A stretch of 15,875 nucleotides of DNA from Burkholderiales bacterium (GCA_005793645.1 SXRG01000112.1:1-15875); one strand, 5' to 3'; shown: positions 6,868-14,946, counted from the first letter of the stretch. Numbers and translations: made by a program. The notes: a model not told the origin generated them from the sequence alone.

Positions 6868-8130
6868 ATGCCTACCCCGCGCTATCGGGCTGCCGAGGTT
6901 GTTGTAGCGGTTTTGCAAGAGGGCCGCAGTCTGTCCGAGGTGATGGAGGCCTTGCCTCCCGGGCGTGAGCGTGCCGCGACTCAGGATCTGGCCTATGGCA
7001 CCCTTCGGCTGGCGGGCCGTTTGCGCTTCTTTTTGAGTCAGTTGCTTAATCGTGAATTGGATCCGCCAGACTTGTTGGGCCCCTTGTTGGTGGGCCTCTA
7101 TGAGCTGGATGCGAGCCCGACACCGCCGCATGCGGCGGTCAACGAGGCGGTTGAGACCGTCGCCCGCATTGCGCCACGGGCACGTGGGCTGGCCAATGCA
7201 GTGTTGCGCAATTTCCTGCGCCGCAAGACCGAGTTAAGCGCACGGGCGGCTTCCGACCCTGTGGTAAGCAGTAATCTGCAGGCCTGGTGGCTGGCCCGTT
7301 TGCAACGAGATTGGCCGCAGGATTGGCCGGCGATGGTGGCTACCTTGGCGCTCCATCCGCCCATGACTTTGCGCGTCAATACCCGTCGACAATCAGTGAT
7401 GGAGTATGCCGACTTGTTGAATCAGGAAGGCATCGCCTTCTCAAAGGCTGGGGGGTGTGCGCTCATTCTTGAGCGCCCGTGCCCGGTGTCTGTTTTGCCG
7501 GGATTTGCCGAAGGGCGGGTATCGGTTCAGGATCTGGCGGCGCAACAGGCGGCGGGTCTGCTGGAGATCGAGGATGGCATGCGGGTGTTGGATGCCTGTG
7601 CCGCGCCCGGCGGCAAGACGGCGCATATTCTGGAGCGCCATACGGCAGAGGTGGTGGCCCTTGACGCTGATCCGCGCCGCTTGCAGCGGGTGGCGGAGAC
7701 CTTGGAGCGGCTCTCGCTGAAGGCCGAGATGAGGGTTGCTGACGCTACCGATACAGGGGCCTGGTGGGACGGTCGCCCCTTTGATCGCATCCTGCTCGAT
7801 GCGCCGTGTACGGGTTCGGGGATGGTGCGTCGTCATCCTGATGCGCGTTGGCTCAAGCGTGAGGCAGATATCGCACAACTGGCCAAGTCACAAGCGCGTT
7901 TATTGGCGACCTTATGGCCGTTACTACGCCCCGGTGGTACATTGCTGTACGCAACCTGCAGTGTTTTTCGTCAGGAAAATCAGGATCAGGTAGAGGCCTT
8001 TTTGGCAACACATCCCGAGGCGCGTTACGCACCTTTGGAGGCTTTGAAGACCTATGGAGCCCAGGATGGACAGTTGTTGCCGGCGGCAGCGCACGACGGC
8101 TTTTTTTATGCACGACTCCGTAAGGCGTAG
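6868..8130 (+). CDS. rsmB: 16S rRNA (cytosine-967-C5)-methyltransferase RsmB (Sun/Fmu)
   Basis: A 420-residue SAM-dependent RNA methyltransferase expected to make m5C967 in 16S rRNA. Residues 1-130 form the NusB-like RNA-binding domain (LAYGTLRLAGRLRFFL, HAAVNEAVE, GLANAVLRNFLRR). Residues about 150-420 form the RsmB/NOP2 catalytic domain. SAM motif I is DACAAPGGKT (242-251). C314 in DAPCTGSG corresponds to the cysteine that releases the product, and C364 in ATCSVF to the catalytic nucleophile that attacks C6. Both cysteines are present, so the enzyme should be active. It follows fmt by 17 nt with an AGGAG site, and its last 23 bases overlap the next gene. The position after fmt and before trkA (here with extra genes between) is conserved in gammaproteobacteria. 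Confidence 0.96.
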   Translation: MPTPRYRAAEVVVAVLQEGRSLSEVMEALPPGRERAATQDLAYGTLRLAGRLRFFLSQLLNRELDPPDLLGPLLVGLYELDASPTPPHAAVNEAVETVARIAPRARGLANAVLRNFLRRKTELSARAASDPVVSSNLQAWWLARLQRDWPQDWPAMVATLALHPPMTLRVNTRRQSVMEYADLLNQEGIAFSKAGGCALILERPCPVSVLPGFAEGRVSVQDLAAQQAAGLLEIEDGMRVLDACAAPGGKTAHILERHTAEVVALDADPRRLQRVAETLERLSLKAEMRVADATDTGAWWDGRPFDRILLDAPCTGSGMVRRHPDARWLKREADIAQLAKSQARLLATLWPLLRPGGTLLYATCSVFRQENQDQVEAFLATHPEARYAPLEALKTYGAQDGQLLPAAAHDGFFYARLRKA

Positions 8131-8668
8131 CCTCTGGCTCGTCATGCTGGCGTTCGTCTTGAGTTTGGCTTGGGTTAACGCCTGGGCGGGTGGAGTGCAG
8201 CTGGAGTCACGGCAACTGTATCGGCAAGACGGGGCCTTGTTGCTTAATGCACAATTTCAGGTGGAATTGCCGAAGAAGGCGGTGGACGCTTTGCGCCGGG
8301 GCGTCACCTTGTCATTCAGCCAAGAGTTTGAACTCTTTCAGAAGCGCGATTGGTGGCTGGACGAAAACCTCATTGCCGAACAACGCACCTATCAACTGAG
8401 CTATCGCTCCGGGGCAGACAAGTACCGCTTGCTCATCGGAACGGAGCATCAGGATTTTGACACTCAAGAGGCCGCGTTGAATGCACTGGGGGCGATCTCG
8501 GCGTGGGGCGTGGGGCACAGGGCTTTGCAGAGTGGAAAAAACTATGAGGCCCGTTTGCGTCTGCATCTGGAGTCCAACCGCCTACCGCAGACGCTCCAGT
8601 TGATTAACTTGCTGGATTCTAGCCTGGGTGTGGATTCCGGCTGGCAGATCTGGAAGCCAAACCTTTGA
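8108..8668 (+). CDS. DUF4390 family exported protein of unknown function
   Basis: A 186-residue protein that I recognise as the DUF4390 family from its sequence and position; no function is established. The N-terminus has two Arg (RRS), a hydrophobic stretch LWLVMLAFVLSLAWV and an A-W-A cleavage motif (residues 25-27), giving a mature protein starting near GGVQLES. It is therefore probably periplasmic. The mature part is beta-rich in appearance and has LSFSQEFELFQKRDWWLDE and AEQRTYQLSYRSG. I chose the ATG at 8108 because an upstream in-frame ATG (8054) would put 18 charged residues before the signal peptide and lie deep inside rsmB. The gene overlaps rsmB by 23 nt and its stop overlaps the ntrY start (TTGA), so it is probably translated with both. 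The direct linkage to ntrY suggests a role near that sensor (inference). Confidence 0.8.
   Translation: MHDSVRRSLWLVMLAFVLSLAWVNAWAGGVQLESRQLYRQDGALLLNAQFQVELPKKAVDALRRGVTLSFSQEFELFQKRDWWLDENLIAEQRTYQLSYRSGADKYRLLIGTEHQDFDTQEAALNALGAISAWGVGHRALQSGKNYEARLRLHLESNRLPQTLQLINLLDSSLGVDSGWQIWKPNL
8652..8656 (+). promoter_or_regulatory. Ribosome binding site of ntrY
   Basis: GGAAG inside the end of the DUF4390 gene lies 8 nt before the TTG at 8665. It supports this TTG as the ntrY start rather than the in-frame GTG at 8701, which would cut into the first membrane helix. Confidence 0.6.
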
Positions 8669-10812
8669 TCAAGGCCGTTATTGCCAGCATTCTTTTGGGC
8701 GTGTTGGTTGTCGCTGGGCTGCTCTATACGACGATACCCGGGGGCGAGGAATATTTTCTTTCGGCCATGGTGGCGGTGGTGGTGGGTTTGGTGTCATTCA
8801 TGGCCATCTTCGCCTGGCAGTTGATCCGTCTTTTCGCCCGTCTGCGGAATCGGGTCTTTGGTTCGGGGCTCATCTTGCGGGCCTTTCGCCAACTGGCTTT
8901 GATGGCCTTGGTGCCTGGATTGATCCTCTTTGCGGTGTCTGGCTTGCTGTTGGTGTACAGCGTTAATACTTGGTTCATAAAACAATATGACGCCGTGCAG
9001 CAATCGGCTACCGAGTTGCGTGAGCGCGTGCTCGAAGACAAGCTGAGCGGGCAGCGCGAGGATGGCCGCCGGATTGGTCGTCGTTTAGCCGAGATGGCCC
9101 CGGAGCGGCGCAGTGCGCAGTTAACCTCACTGTCTCAGGACCACAAGATTGACCGTATCGCCCTTTACGATGCGCGGCGCGTGGAAACGGCTTATCGTGG
9201 CTCAGGCTATGAGCTTGCGACCTATAAACCGCCTGCCGAGGCCTTTGTCGGAGCCGCACGGAGTGGCATTTGGTCGATCGTCGAGCGTGAGTCGGGTACG
9301 GAATGGCAGATGAAGGTGTTGTATCGGGTGGAGCCCGATAACATTAGCCAGATGCCCTTTTTCCTCTACATTCAGCGCGCTGTGGGCGATAAGGAATTGT
9401 CCAGTTTTCTGGATCAGATGGATACGAGCGCCAAGGAGGATCGGGCTCAAGTCCGTCGGGAGGCGCGCGATCTGGGGTGGATGCATTTCCTGGTGCTGGG
9501 GCTGGTCTTGCTGTTGTCCTTGTTTGTGGCACTGGCCTTTGCCATGATTTTTGCCGAGCGCTGGGTTGCGCCTTTGCGTAGCCTGGGTCAAGGGCAGCGT
9601 GCGGTGGCTAAGGGCACCTACGAGCCCCTGCCCGAAATTTTGAAGAGTCGGGACGAGCTCGGACAGCTAATTCATGGTTTCAATGGTATGGCAACCGAGT
9701 TGGCGCGCAAGGAGGCCCACCTGCAGCGGGGTAAGGTGTATTTGGAGGACCTACTCGAAAGCTTGAGTACGGCCGTTATTACTCTGGATACCCAGTTCAG
9801 GGTCCGGCTGGTCAATGAACACGCTGAACTGGTTTTGAGCTACCCCGCCAGCCAACTGGAAGGCCTGATGCCGCATGAATGGGGATTGGAAGGTTCGGCG
9901 CTGCGCGAGTTTGGCGATGCGATGGAGGCCAATTTTGTGCGCATGGTGACCGCGAATGGCCAAACGAATGGCGCCCCTGGGACAGCACAATCCTGGCAGG
10001 AGCCCCATTTCGAATATACGGTGGGGGATGTCAAGCATATTTTGTTGGTGCGTGGCACACAGATCGCTGCTAGCGAGACACCCGAATACGCCTTAGTTTT
10101 TGATGACATTACGCATTTGCTCAAGGTGCAGGAGGTGGCGGCCTGGAGCGAGGTGGCGCGTCGTTTGGCGCATGAGGTCAAGAACCCGCTCACCCCGATA
10201 CAGCTCTCCATCGAGCGGCTGCAATATCGCTTGGCGGACAAGCTTGAATCAACGCAACGCAAGTTGCTGGAGCAGGCCTCGGGAACCATCATTCAGCAGG
10301 TCGAACAGATTCGCAATCTGCTCGATGAGTTCTCTCAATACGCACGCATCCCCGCCCCGGTGATTGGCCGCCTCAACCTTAATGTACTGGTGCAGGAAGT
10401 GTTGCCCCTGTATGCGGGGCATTCCGATCTGCATGTGGATCTGGCCCCTGACCTGCCGGCGGTGGCGGCCGACCGCGGTTTGATGAACCGGGTGTTGGTC
10501 AATTTGATTAAGAATGCCCTTGAGGCGACGGAGCATGTTGAGGGGCCGCAGGTGGTCATTCGCACCGGAGTGGCGGAAGGGGGCGTTTGTCTTTGTGTGG
10601 AGGATAACGGTCCTGGATTCACTGAACGGCAGATGGCTCGCCTGTATGAGCCCTACGCGAGCACCAAGCCTAAAGGTTCGGGCCTGGGTATGCCGATCGT
10701 TAAGCGCATTGTGGACGATCATCAGGGTTATATTAAGGTGCATAATGTCGATCCGCACGGCGCAGCCATAACGATCACGCTGCCCCTGATGGAGGAGACA
10801 ACGCGTGAGTGA
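8665..10812 (+). CDS. ntrY: Membrane sensor histidine kinase NtrY
   Basis: A 715-residue inner-membrane histidine kinase of the NtrY type. Three membrane helices come first (about 4-22, 33-57, 75-100), then a periplasmic domain (about 101-272) and a fourth helix (273-297). These are followed by a HAMP domain (about 294-350), a PAS domain (about 355-485), the HisKA domain with phospho-accepting H503 in ARRLAHEVKNPLTPIQLS, and the HATPase domain. The N box is NLIKNALEA (613-621), G1 is DNGPG (647-651), the F-box region is YEPYASTKPKG and G2 is GSGLG (671-675). All are intact, so it should be active. The start is TTG, overlapping the DUF4390 stop; GGAAG supports it. Its partner NtrX is encoded directly downstream with an 8-nt overlap. 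NtrYX systems elsewhere respond to nitrogen, redox or oxygen state and envelope conditions; the signal here is unknown. Confidence 0.93.
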   Translation: MIKAVIASILLGVLVVAGLLYTTIPGGEEYFLSAMVAVVVGLVSFMAIFAWQLIRLFARLRNRVFGSGLILRAFRQLALMALVPGLILFAVSGLLLVYSVNTWFIKQYDAVQQSATELRERVLEDKLSGQREDGRRIGRRLAEMAPERRSAQLTSLSQDHKIDRIALYDARRVETAYRGSGYELATYKPPAEAFVGAARSGIWSIVERESGTEWQMKVLYRVEPDNISQMPFFLYIQRAVGDKELSSFLDQMDTSAKEDRAQVRREARDLGWMHFLVLGLVLLLSLFVALAFAMIFAERWVAPLRSLGQGQRAVAKGTYEPLPEILKSRDELGQLIHGFNGMATELARKEAHLQRGKVYLEDLLESLSTAVITLDTQFRVRLVNEHAELVLSYPASQLEGLMPHEWGLEGSALREFGDAMEANFVRMVTANGQTNGAPGTAQSWQEPHFEYTVGDVKHILLVRGTQIAASETPEYALVFDDITHLLKVQEVAAWSEVARRLAHEVKNPLTPIQLSIERLQYRLADKLESTQRKLLEQASGTIIQQVEQIRNLLDEFSQYARIPAPVIGRLNLNVLVQEVLPLYAGHSDLHVDLAPDLPAVAADRGLMNRVLVNLIKNALEATEHVEGPQVVIRTGVAEGGVCLCVEDNGPGFTERQMARLYEPYASTKPKGSGLGMPIVKRIVDDHQGYIKVHNVDPHGAAITITLPLMEETTRE
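10791..10795 (+). promoter_or_regulatory. Ribosome binding site of ntrX
   Basis: A strong GGAGG near the end of ntrY lies 9 nt before the GTG start of ntrX at 10805. It indicates independent, efficient initiation at a non-ATG start. Confidence 0.75.
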
Positions 10813-12049
10813 AGTACTGGTCGTAGATGACGAGCCCGGTATCCGGGATGTGTTGCAGCAGATCCTTGAGGATGAGGGCTATGATGTGTGCCTTGCCGAA
10901 AACGGGGCTCAGGCCCGGGCGGCGCTGTTGGAGCGGACGCCCGATCTAGTACTGCTCGACATCTGGATGCCTGATCTCGATGGCTTGTCGCTGCTCAAGG
11001 AGTGGGTGGCTCAGGGTCGCCTGAAGATGCCCGTGATCATGATGTCTGGACACGGCACGATCAAACATGCGATGGAGGCCACCCGCTTGGGGGCCTTTGA
11101 CTTCCTGGAAAAACCCATTTCCTTTAGACCGTTGTTGGAGGCCATTGAGCGAGCCATGGCGGTCCGTGTTCCGCCGACCGCGCTGTTGGAAAGACCCGAA
11201 GGTCTGGGCAGCGGTGAGGCGATTACTGGCCTGGCCCAGCGCCTGCGCCAGGCCTCAACCGAGGTGCCTTTGTTTCTTGCTGCTGAGCCGGGCGCCGGGA
11301 GCGAGATCTGTGCGCGTTTTTTGCATGTAGAGGGGACACCTTGGCATGCCCCGACGGATCTGCGGGTCCTCTCCGAGAGTCCGATTGACTGGCTGCAGGC
11401 GGCTAAGGGTGGACTACTTTTTCTGGCGGAGATCGGAACCCTGACCCCGATGCAGCAGAAGGGACTCCAGTTAATTTTGGCCCGCAGTCGTGAATTCGGG
11501 GTGCGGTTGGTCTGCGCGAGCTGTGAAAATTTGGCCACTAAGGAGGGCTATTCGCGTGAGATCTATTACGCCATGACCCAGTCGGCTTTGCGGGTTCCGC
11601 CGCTACGTGAACACCGTGAAGATATCCCTGAGTTGGCGCAGACGGCACTGGAGGCCTCGGCGTTGCGACATGGCCTGGAGGCCAAGTTGTTTTCCGAAGA
11701 CGCCCTGAAGGTCCTGGCCGAGCAGAACTGGCCCGGCAATCTGGATGAGCTGGTGAGCTTTGTCGATGGCGTGGCGATGGCGTGCGCGGCATCTACGATC
11801 GAACAGAGCGAGGTCGAAGCGCGCCTGGGTATCAAGAGAGCCCCCGAGATTGCGGCCAGTGAGTTCGATCATCTGTTTGATTTGCCGTTTAGGGAGGCAC
11901 GCAATGCCTTTGAGCGCCTCTATCTGGTGGCCTTGCTCAAACGCTGCAAAGGCGTTAGCCAAGCGGCGGAGGTGTCAGGTATGGAGCGCACCCATCTGTA
12001 CCGGGTGTTGCGCAAACTGGGTGTGCGCGTCGGGTCCGAAGAATCATGA
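10805..12049 (+). CDS. ntrX: NtrX-type response regulator with a degenerate AAA+ domain
   Basis: A 414-residue NtrC-family regulator, expected to be phosphorylated by NtrY. The receiver domain (1-120) is complete: D8, D9, phospho-acceptor D52 in LLDIWMPDLDG, S81 and K103. The C-terminal Fis-type helix-turn-helix is also present (about 365-408, GVSQAAEVSGMERTHLYRVL). The AAA+ domain between them is broken. The Walker A position reads AEPGAGSE (S166 instead of Lys). The region that should carry GAFTGA is missing, since only about 25 residues separate Walker A from Walker B. Walker B reads GGLLFLAEIG (A208 instead of Asp), and the sensor II position reads GNLDEL (D314 instead of Arg). RVPPLREHREDIPEL still shows the family origin. 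It should not hydrolyse ATP or open sigma54 promoters, and may act as a phospho-switch DNA binder at other promoters. The start is GTG. Confidence 0.9.
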   Translation: MSEVLVVDDEPGIRDVLQQILEDEGYDVCLAENGAQARAALLERTPDLVLLDIWMPDLDGLSLLKEWVAQGRLKMPVIMMSGHGTIKHAMEATRLGAFDFLEKPISFRPLLEAIERAMAVRVPPTALLERPEGLGSGEAITGLAQRLRQASTEVPLFLAAEPGAGSEICARFLHVEGTPWHAPTDLRVLSESPIDWLQAAKGGLLFLAEIGTLTPMQQKGLQLILARSREFGVRLVCASCENLATKEGYSREIYYAMTQSALRVPPLREHREDIPELAQTALEASALRHGLEAKLFSEDALKVLAEQNWPGNLDELVSFVDGVAMACAASTIEQSEVEARLGIKRAPEIAASEFDHLFDLPFREARNAFERLYLVALLKRCKGVSQAAEVSGMERTHLYRVLRKLGVRVGSEES

Positions 12050-13419
12050 AAATTGTTATTCTTGGCGCGGGGCAAGTAGGGGCCAATCTTGCCGTCAGTC
12101 TGGTTTCTGAAGCCAACGATATTACGGTCATTGATTTGGATTCCGAGAAATTGGCTTGGTTGCAGGATCACTATGACCTCCGTACCGTGCAGGGTCACGC
12201 CTCATATCCGTCCGTGCTGGCCCAGGCCGGCATTGAGAACGCTGACATGCTGGTGGCGGTGACCCAGAACGACGAGACCAATATTGTTGCCTGCAAGATT
12301 GCCAGTACCCTCTTCCATGTTCCGACCAAGATCGCCCGTATTCGTTCGGCCGACTACATGTCGCACTCCTCCCTCTTTGACGCGGATAACCTGGGCGTTG
12401 ATCATATTATAAGCCCAGAAGGAGAAGTGACCACTTACATCAAGCGTCTGGTTGACTATCCAGAGGCCCTGCAGGTACTCGATTTTGCCGAGGGCCGTAT
12501 CCGTCTGGTGGCGGTTCGCGCATTGAAAGGCGGGCCGTTGGTAGGACACCAGTTGCAGGAATTGCGACGCCATTTGCCGGCCTTGGATGCCAGGGTCGCG
12601 GCTATTTTTCGGCGCGGCACCAGCATCAAGCCTTCGGGCGGTACGGTTATAGAGAATGGGGACGAGGTCTTCTTTCTTGCAGCAACTGAAAATATCCGCG
12701 CGGTCATGAAAGAGATGCGCAACGCGGACAAAAGCGCGCGTCGGGTGATGATTGTGGGTGGCGGCAACATCGGTAGTCGCTTGGCTGCGGCATTGGAGTT
12801 GGATTACGAGGTCAAGCTGATTGACCATAACAAGGCGTATGCCGAGAAATTGGCGGAACGGCTCAAATCGACGCTGGTCTTGGTGGGTGATGCCACCGAT
12901 GAGGAGCTATTTACGCAGGAAAATGTCGAGGATATGGATGTGTTCTGCGCCCTCACGAATGATGACGAGGACAACATCATGGCCGCCCTGCTGGCTAAGC
13001 GCATGGGTGCGAAGAAGGTGATTGCACTCATTAACCGCACATCTTATGTAGACCTCTTGCAAGGCGGTGAGATTGATGTGGCCTTGTCACCCGCACAGGC
13101 CACCATAGGCCCGTTGTTAACGCATATTCGCCGGGGCGATATGGCGGCGGTGCATTCATTGCGGCGTGGCGCGGCCGAGGCGTTGGAGGTCGTGGTACAT
13201 GGTGACAAGCGCTCTTCGCGCCTGATTGGACGCCGGCTGGACGAGATTGATCTCCCCGAAGGGGTTTCCTTGGGTGCCTTGCTCCGCGGCGAGCGGGTAA
13301 TCATCGTGCACCACGACACTGTCATCGAGGCCGAGGACCATCTAATTTTCTTTGTACCTAACAAGCGCATGCTGCCCAAAGTGGAGCAGTTGTTGCAGGT
13401 GGGTTTAGGCTTTTTCTAA
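12046..13419 (+). CDS. trkA: Trk system potassium uptake protein TrkA
   Basis: A 457-residue peripheral membrane protein that binds NAD(H)/ATP and gates the TrkH channel. It has two tandem RCK halves. The first nucleotide-binding fold starts ILGAGQVGANLA with D30 at the end of beta-2. The second starts MIVGGGNIGSRLA (235-247) with D260. Each is followed by an RCK_C domain (about 142-225 and 370-457). Both GxGxxG-like loops and both ribose-binding Asp residues are kept, so both sites can probably bind nucleotide. The length matches E. coli TrkA (about 458). The ATG overlaps the ntrX stop by 4 nt (ATGA) and the stop overlaps trkH by one base, so the K+ transport genes are coupled translationally to the two-component system. 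Confidence 0.97.
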   Translation: MKIVILGAGQVGANLAVSLVSEANDITVIDLDSEKLAWLQDHYDLRTVQGHASYPSVLAQAGIENADMLVAVTQNDETNIVACKIASTLFHVPTKIARIRSADYMSHSSLFDADNLGVDHIISPEGEVTTYIKRLVDYPEALQVLDFAEGRIRLVAVRALKGGPLVGHQLQELRRHLPALDARVAAIFRRGTSIKPSGGTVIENGDEVFFLAATENIRAVMKEMRNADKSARRVMIVGGGNIGSRLAAALELDYEVKLIDHNKAYAEKLAERLKSTLVLVGDATDEELFTQENVEDMDVFCALTNDDEDNIMAALLAKRMGAKKVIALINRTSYVDLLQGGEIDVALSPAQATIGPLLTHIRRGDMAAVHSLRRGAAEALEVVVHGDKRSSRLIGRRLDEIDLPEGVSLGALLRGERVIIVHHDTVIEAEDHLIFFVPNKRMLPKVEQLLQVGLGFF

Positions 13420-14879
13420 TGATTCGTCAGCGCATCTTGCCGCTGTTGCATGTATTGGGTCTAGTCATTGTCGTATTTGGCTTGTCCATGCTGCTCCCTT
13501 TGGCCGTCTCTGAGTGGACGCACGATGCCGCGAGAGATGCCTATGATGTGGCGGTGTTGGTGACCTTGGGCGTGGGCCTCTTGTTTTGGCTGATGGCGCG
13601 TCCATATCGGCGCGAGCTTAAGATGCGCGATGGCTATCTGCTGGTGGTTTTGATTTGGACGTTGTTGCCGGCCTTGGCCACCCTGCCGCTGATGTTTTAT
13701 CTGGACACCTCGTTCACCGACGCCTATTTCGAGACCATGTCCGGCATGACAACCACCGGGGCGACTGTTTACAGTGGCCTCGACAATCTGCCGCCTTCCA
13801 TCAACCTGTGGCGCCACCTGCTCAACTGGCTGGGCGGCATTGGCATCATCGTCCTGGCGGTGGCCGTCCTGCCGCTGCTTGGTGTCGGCGGTCGCTCCAT
13901 GTTCAAGGCCGAAACGCCCGGTCCGATGAAGGATAGCAAGCTCACCCCGCGTATCGCCCATACGGCCAAGGCATTGTGGCTGGTTTATGCGGGCATTACC
14001 CTGGCCTGCATCGTCTCCCTGCATCTGGCCGGCATGAGCTGGTTCGATGCGGTGTGCCATTCCTTCGCGGCCATGGCCTTGGGCGGGTTCTCTACGCATG
14101 ACGCAAGCATCGGATTCTTCAACTCCGTGCCCATTGAGGTCGTGCTGTCCGTCTTCCAGGTCATCGCCGCCGGTAACTTTGCCACCTATTTCCTTATGAT
14201 TCGCGGACGTAGCCTGCGCACTTGGCTGGCGGATGTGGAGATGATGAACATGCTGGGCCTGCTTTCCCTGAGCATTCTTGGCGTAACGGCCTTCCTGTGG
14301 TGGCAGGGCACGTATCCGGACTTCCTCACTTCACTGCGTTATGTCAGTTTCAACCTCATCACCATTGCTACGGATTGCGGCTTCGCCAGTACCGACTTCG
14401 GCCAATGGCCGATCTTCGCGCCAATGTGGATGCTTTTTTTGAGTTCTATTCTGGCGTGCTCCGGCTCCACCGGCGGCGGCGTCAAGATGATCCGTACCTT
14501 GATCCTGGCCAAGCAGGCCAGCCGGGAGATGGTCCGTCTGCTGCATCCAAACGCCTTGGTGCCGGTCAAGATTGGCAACGCGGTGATCGAGAACAAGGTG
14601 GTGTTTTCGGTGCTGGCCTTCGTTTTTCTTTATTTCATGACGGTGGCCATGCTGACCTTCGTGCTGCTGATCACCGGTTTAGACTTCGTTACAGCCTTTT
14701 CGGCCATCATCGCTTGCATTAACAACGCCGGCCCCGGTCTCGGCCAAGTCGGGCCCGCCAGCAATTACGGCGTGTTGACCGACTTCCAGACCTGGGTCTG
14801 CACGGCGGCTATGCTGTTGGGACGACTTGAAGTGCTTGCCCTGCTGATCGTACTGACCCCCACCTTTTGGAGGAAGTGA
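13419..14879 (+). CDS. trkH: Trk potassium transporter membrane subunit TrkH
   Basis: A 486-residue inner-membrane K+ channel/transporter of the SKT superfamily, with four M1-P-M2 repeats. The selectivity filters are readable: MTTTGAT (110-116), ALGGFST (220-226), TDCGFAST (318-325) and NNAGPGLG (435-442), with the key glycines G114, G222, G321 and G438. The intramembrane loop region in the third repeat, SGSTGGGVKMIR (348-359), is typical of TrkH, as is the ending MLLGRLEVLALL. The length is the family norm (about 483). It directly follows its gating partner trkA, with a one-base overlap (TAATG). Codon use between about 13660 and 14780 is C-ending and CTG-rich, unlike the first 200 bases of the gene and most neighbours. 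No terminator is visible behind it. Confidence 0.97.
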   Translation: MIRQRILPLLHVLGLVIVVFGLSMLLPLAVSEWTHDAARDAYDVAVLVTLGVGLLFWLMARPYRRELKMRDGYLLVVLIWTLLPALATLPLMFYLDTSFTDAYFETMSGMTTTGATVYSGLDNLPPSINLWRHLLNWLGGIGIIVLAVAVLPLLGVGGRSMFKAETPGPMKDSKLTPRIAHTAKALWLVYAGITLACIVSLHLAGMSWFDAVCHSFAAMALGGFSTHDASIGFFNSVPIEVVLSVFQVIAAGNFATYFLMIRGRSLRTWLADVEMMNMLGLLSLSILGVTAFLWWQGTYPDFLTSLRYVSFNLITIATDCGFASTDFGQWPIFAPMWMLFLSSILACSGSTGGGVKMIRTLILAKQASREMVRLLHPNALVPVKIGNAVIENKVVFSVLAFVFLYFMTVAMLTFVLLITGLDFVTAFSAIIACINNAGPGLGQVGPASNYGVLTDFQTWVCTAAMLLGRLEVLALLIVLTPTFWRK

Positions 14880-14891
14880 CGCCGGTCGCTT

Positions 14892-14919
14892 CATCGGCTA
14901 ACATCGGCCGGTATTGGCC
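14892..14919 (+). other. Short repeats in the trkH-yggX spacer
   Basis: The 67-nt spacer holds a direct repeat CATCGGC (14892-14898 and 14902-14908) and a small GGCC/GGCC stem with a 6-nt loop (14906-14919). There is no T-tract after it, so it is not a convincing terminator. I see no clear promoter in the spacer, so yggX may be read from the upstream operon. Confidence 0.3.
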
Positions 14920-14935
14920 ATTTGCAATTCACATC

Positions 14936-14940
14936 AGGAG
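14936..14940 (+). promoter_or_regulatory. Ribosome binding site of yggX
   Basis: AGGAG lies 6 nt before the ATG at 14947 and fixes this start over the upstream in-frame ATG at 14914, which has no such site. Confidence 0.7.
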
Positions 14941-14946
14941 CATCAC

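Noticed and set aside
8054..8107. Longer DUF4390 start at the ATG at 8054
   Set aside because: It would place 18 mostly polar and charged residues before the signal peptide and extend far into rsmB; the ATG at 8108 gives a normal signal peptide.
11240..11760. ntrX as a pseudogene because of its lost AAA+ motifs
   Set aside because: The frame is open over the full length, the receiver and helix-turn-helix domains are well conserved, a strong GGAGG precedes the start, and no frameshift or stop is present.
12202..12828. Minus-strand open frame of 208 codons opposite trkA
   Set aside because: The product is not recognisable as a protein family and trkA on the other strand is intact; it is a shadow.
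13461..14099. Minus-strand open frame of 212 codons opposite trkH
   Set aside because: Gln/His/Gly-rich, low-complexity composition typical of antisense of a membrane protein gene; trkH is intact.
14906..14919. Hairpin after trkH as a terminator
   Set aside because: The stem is only 4 bp and there is no T-tract.
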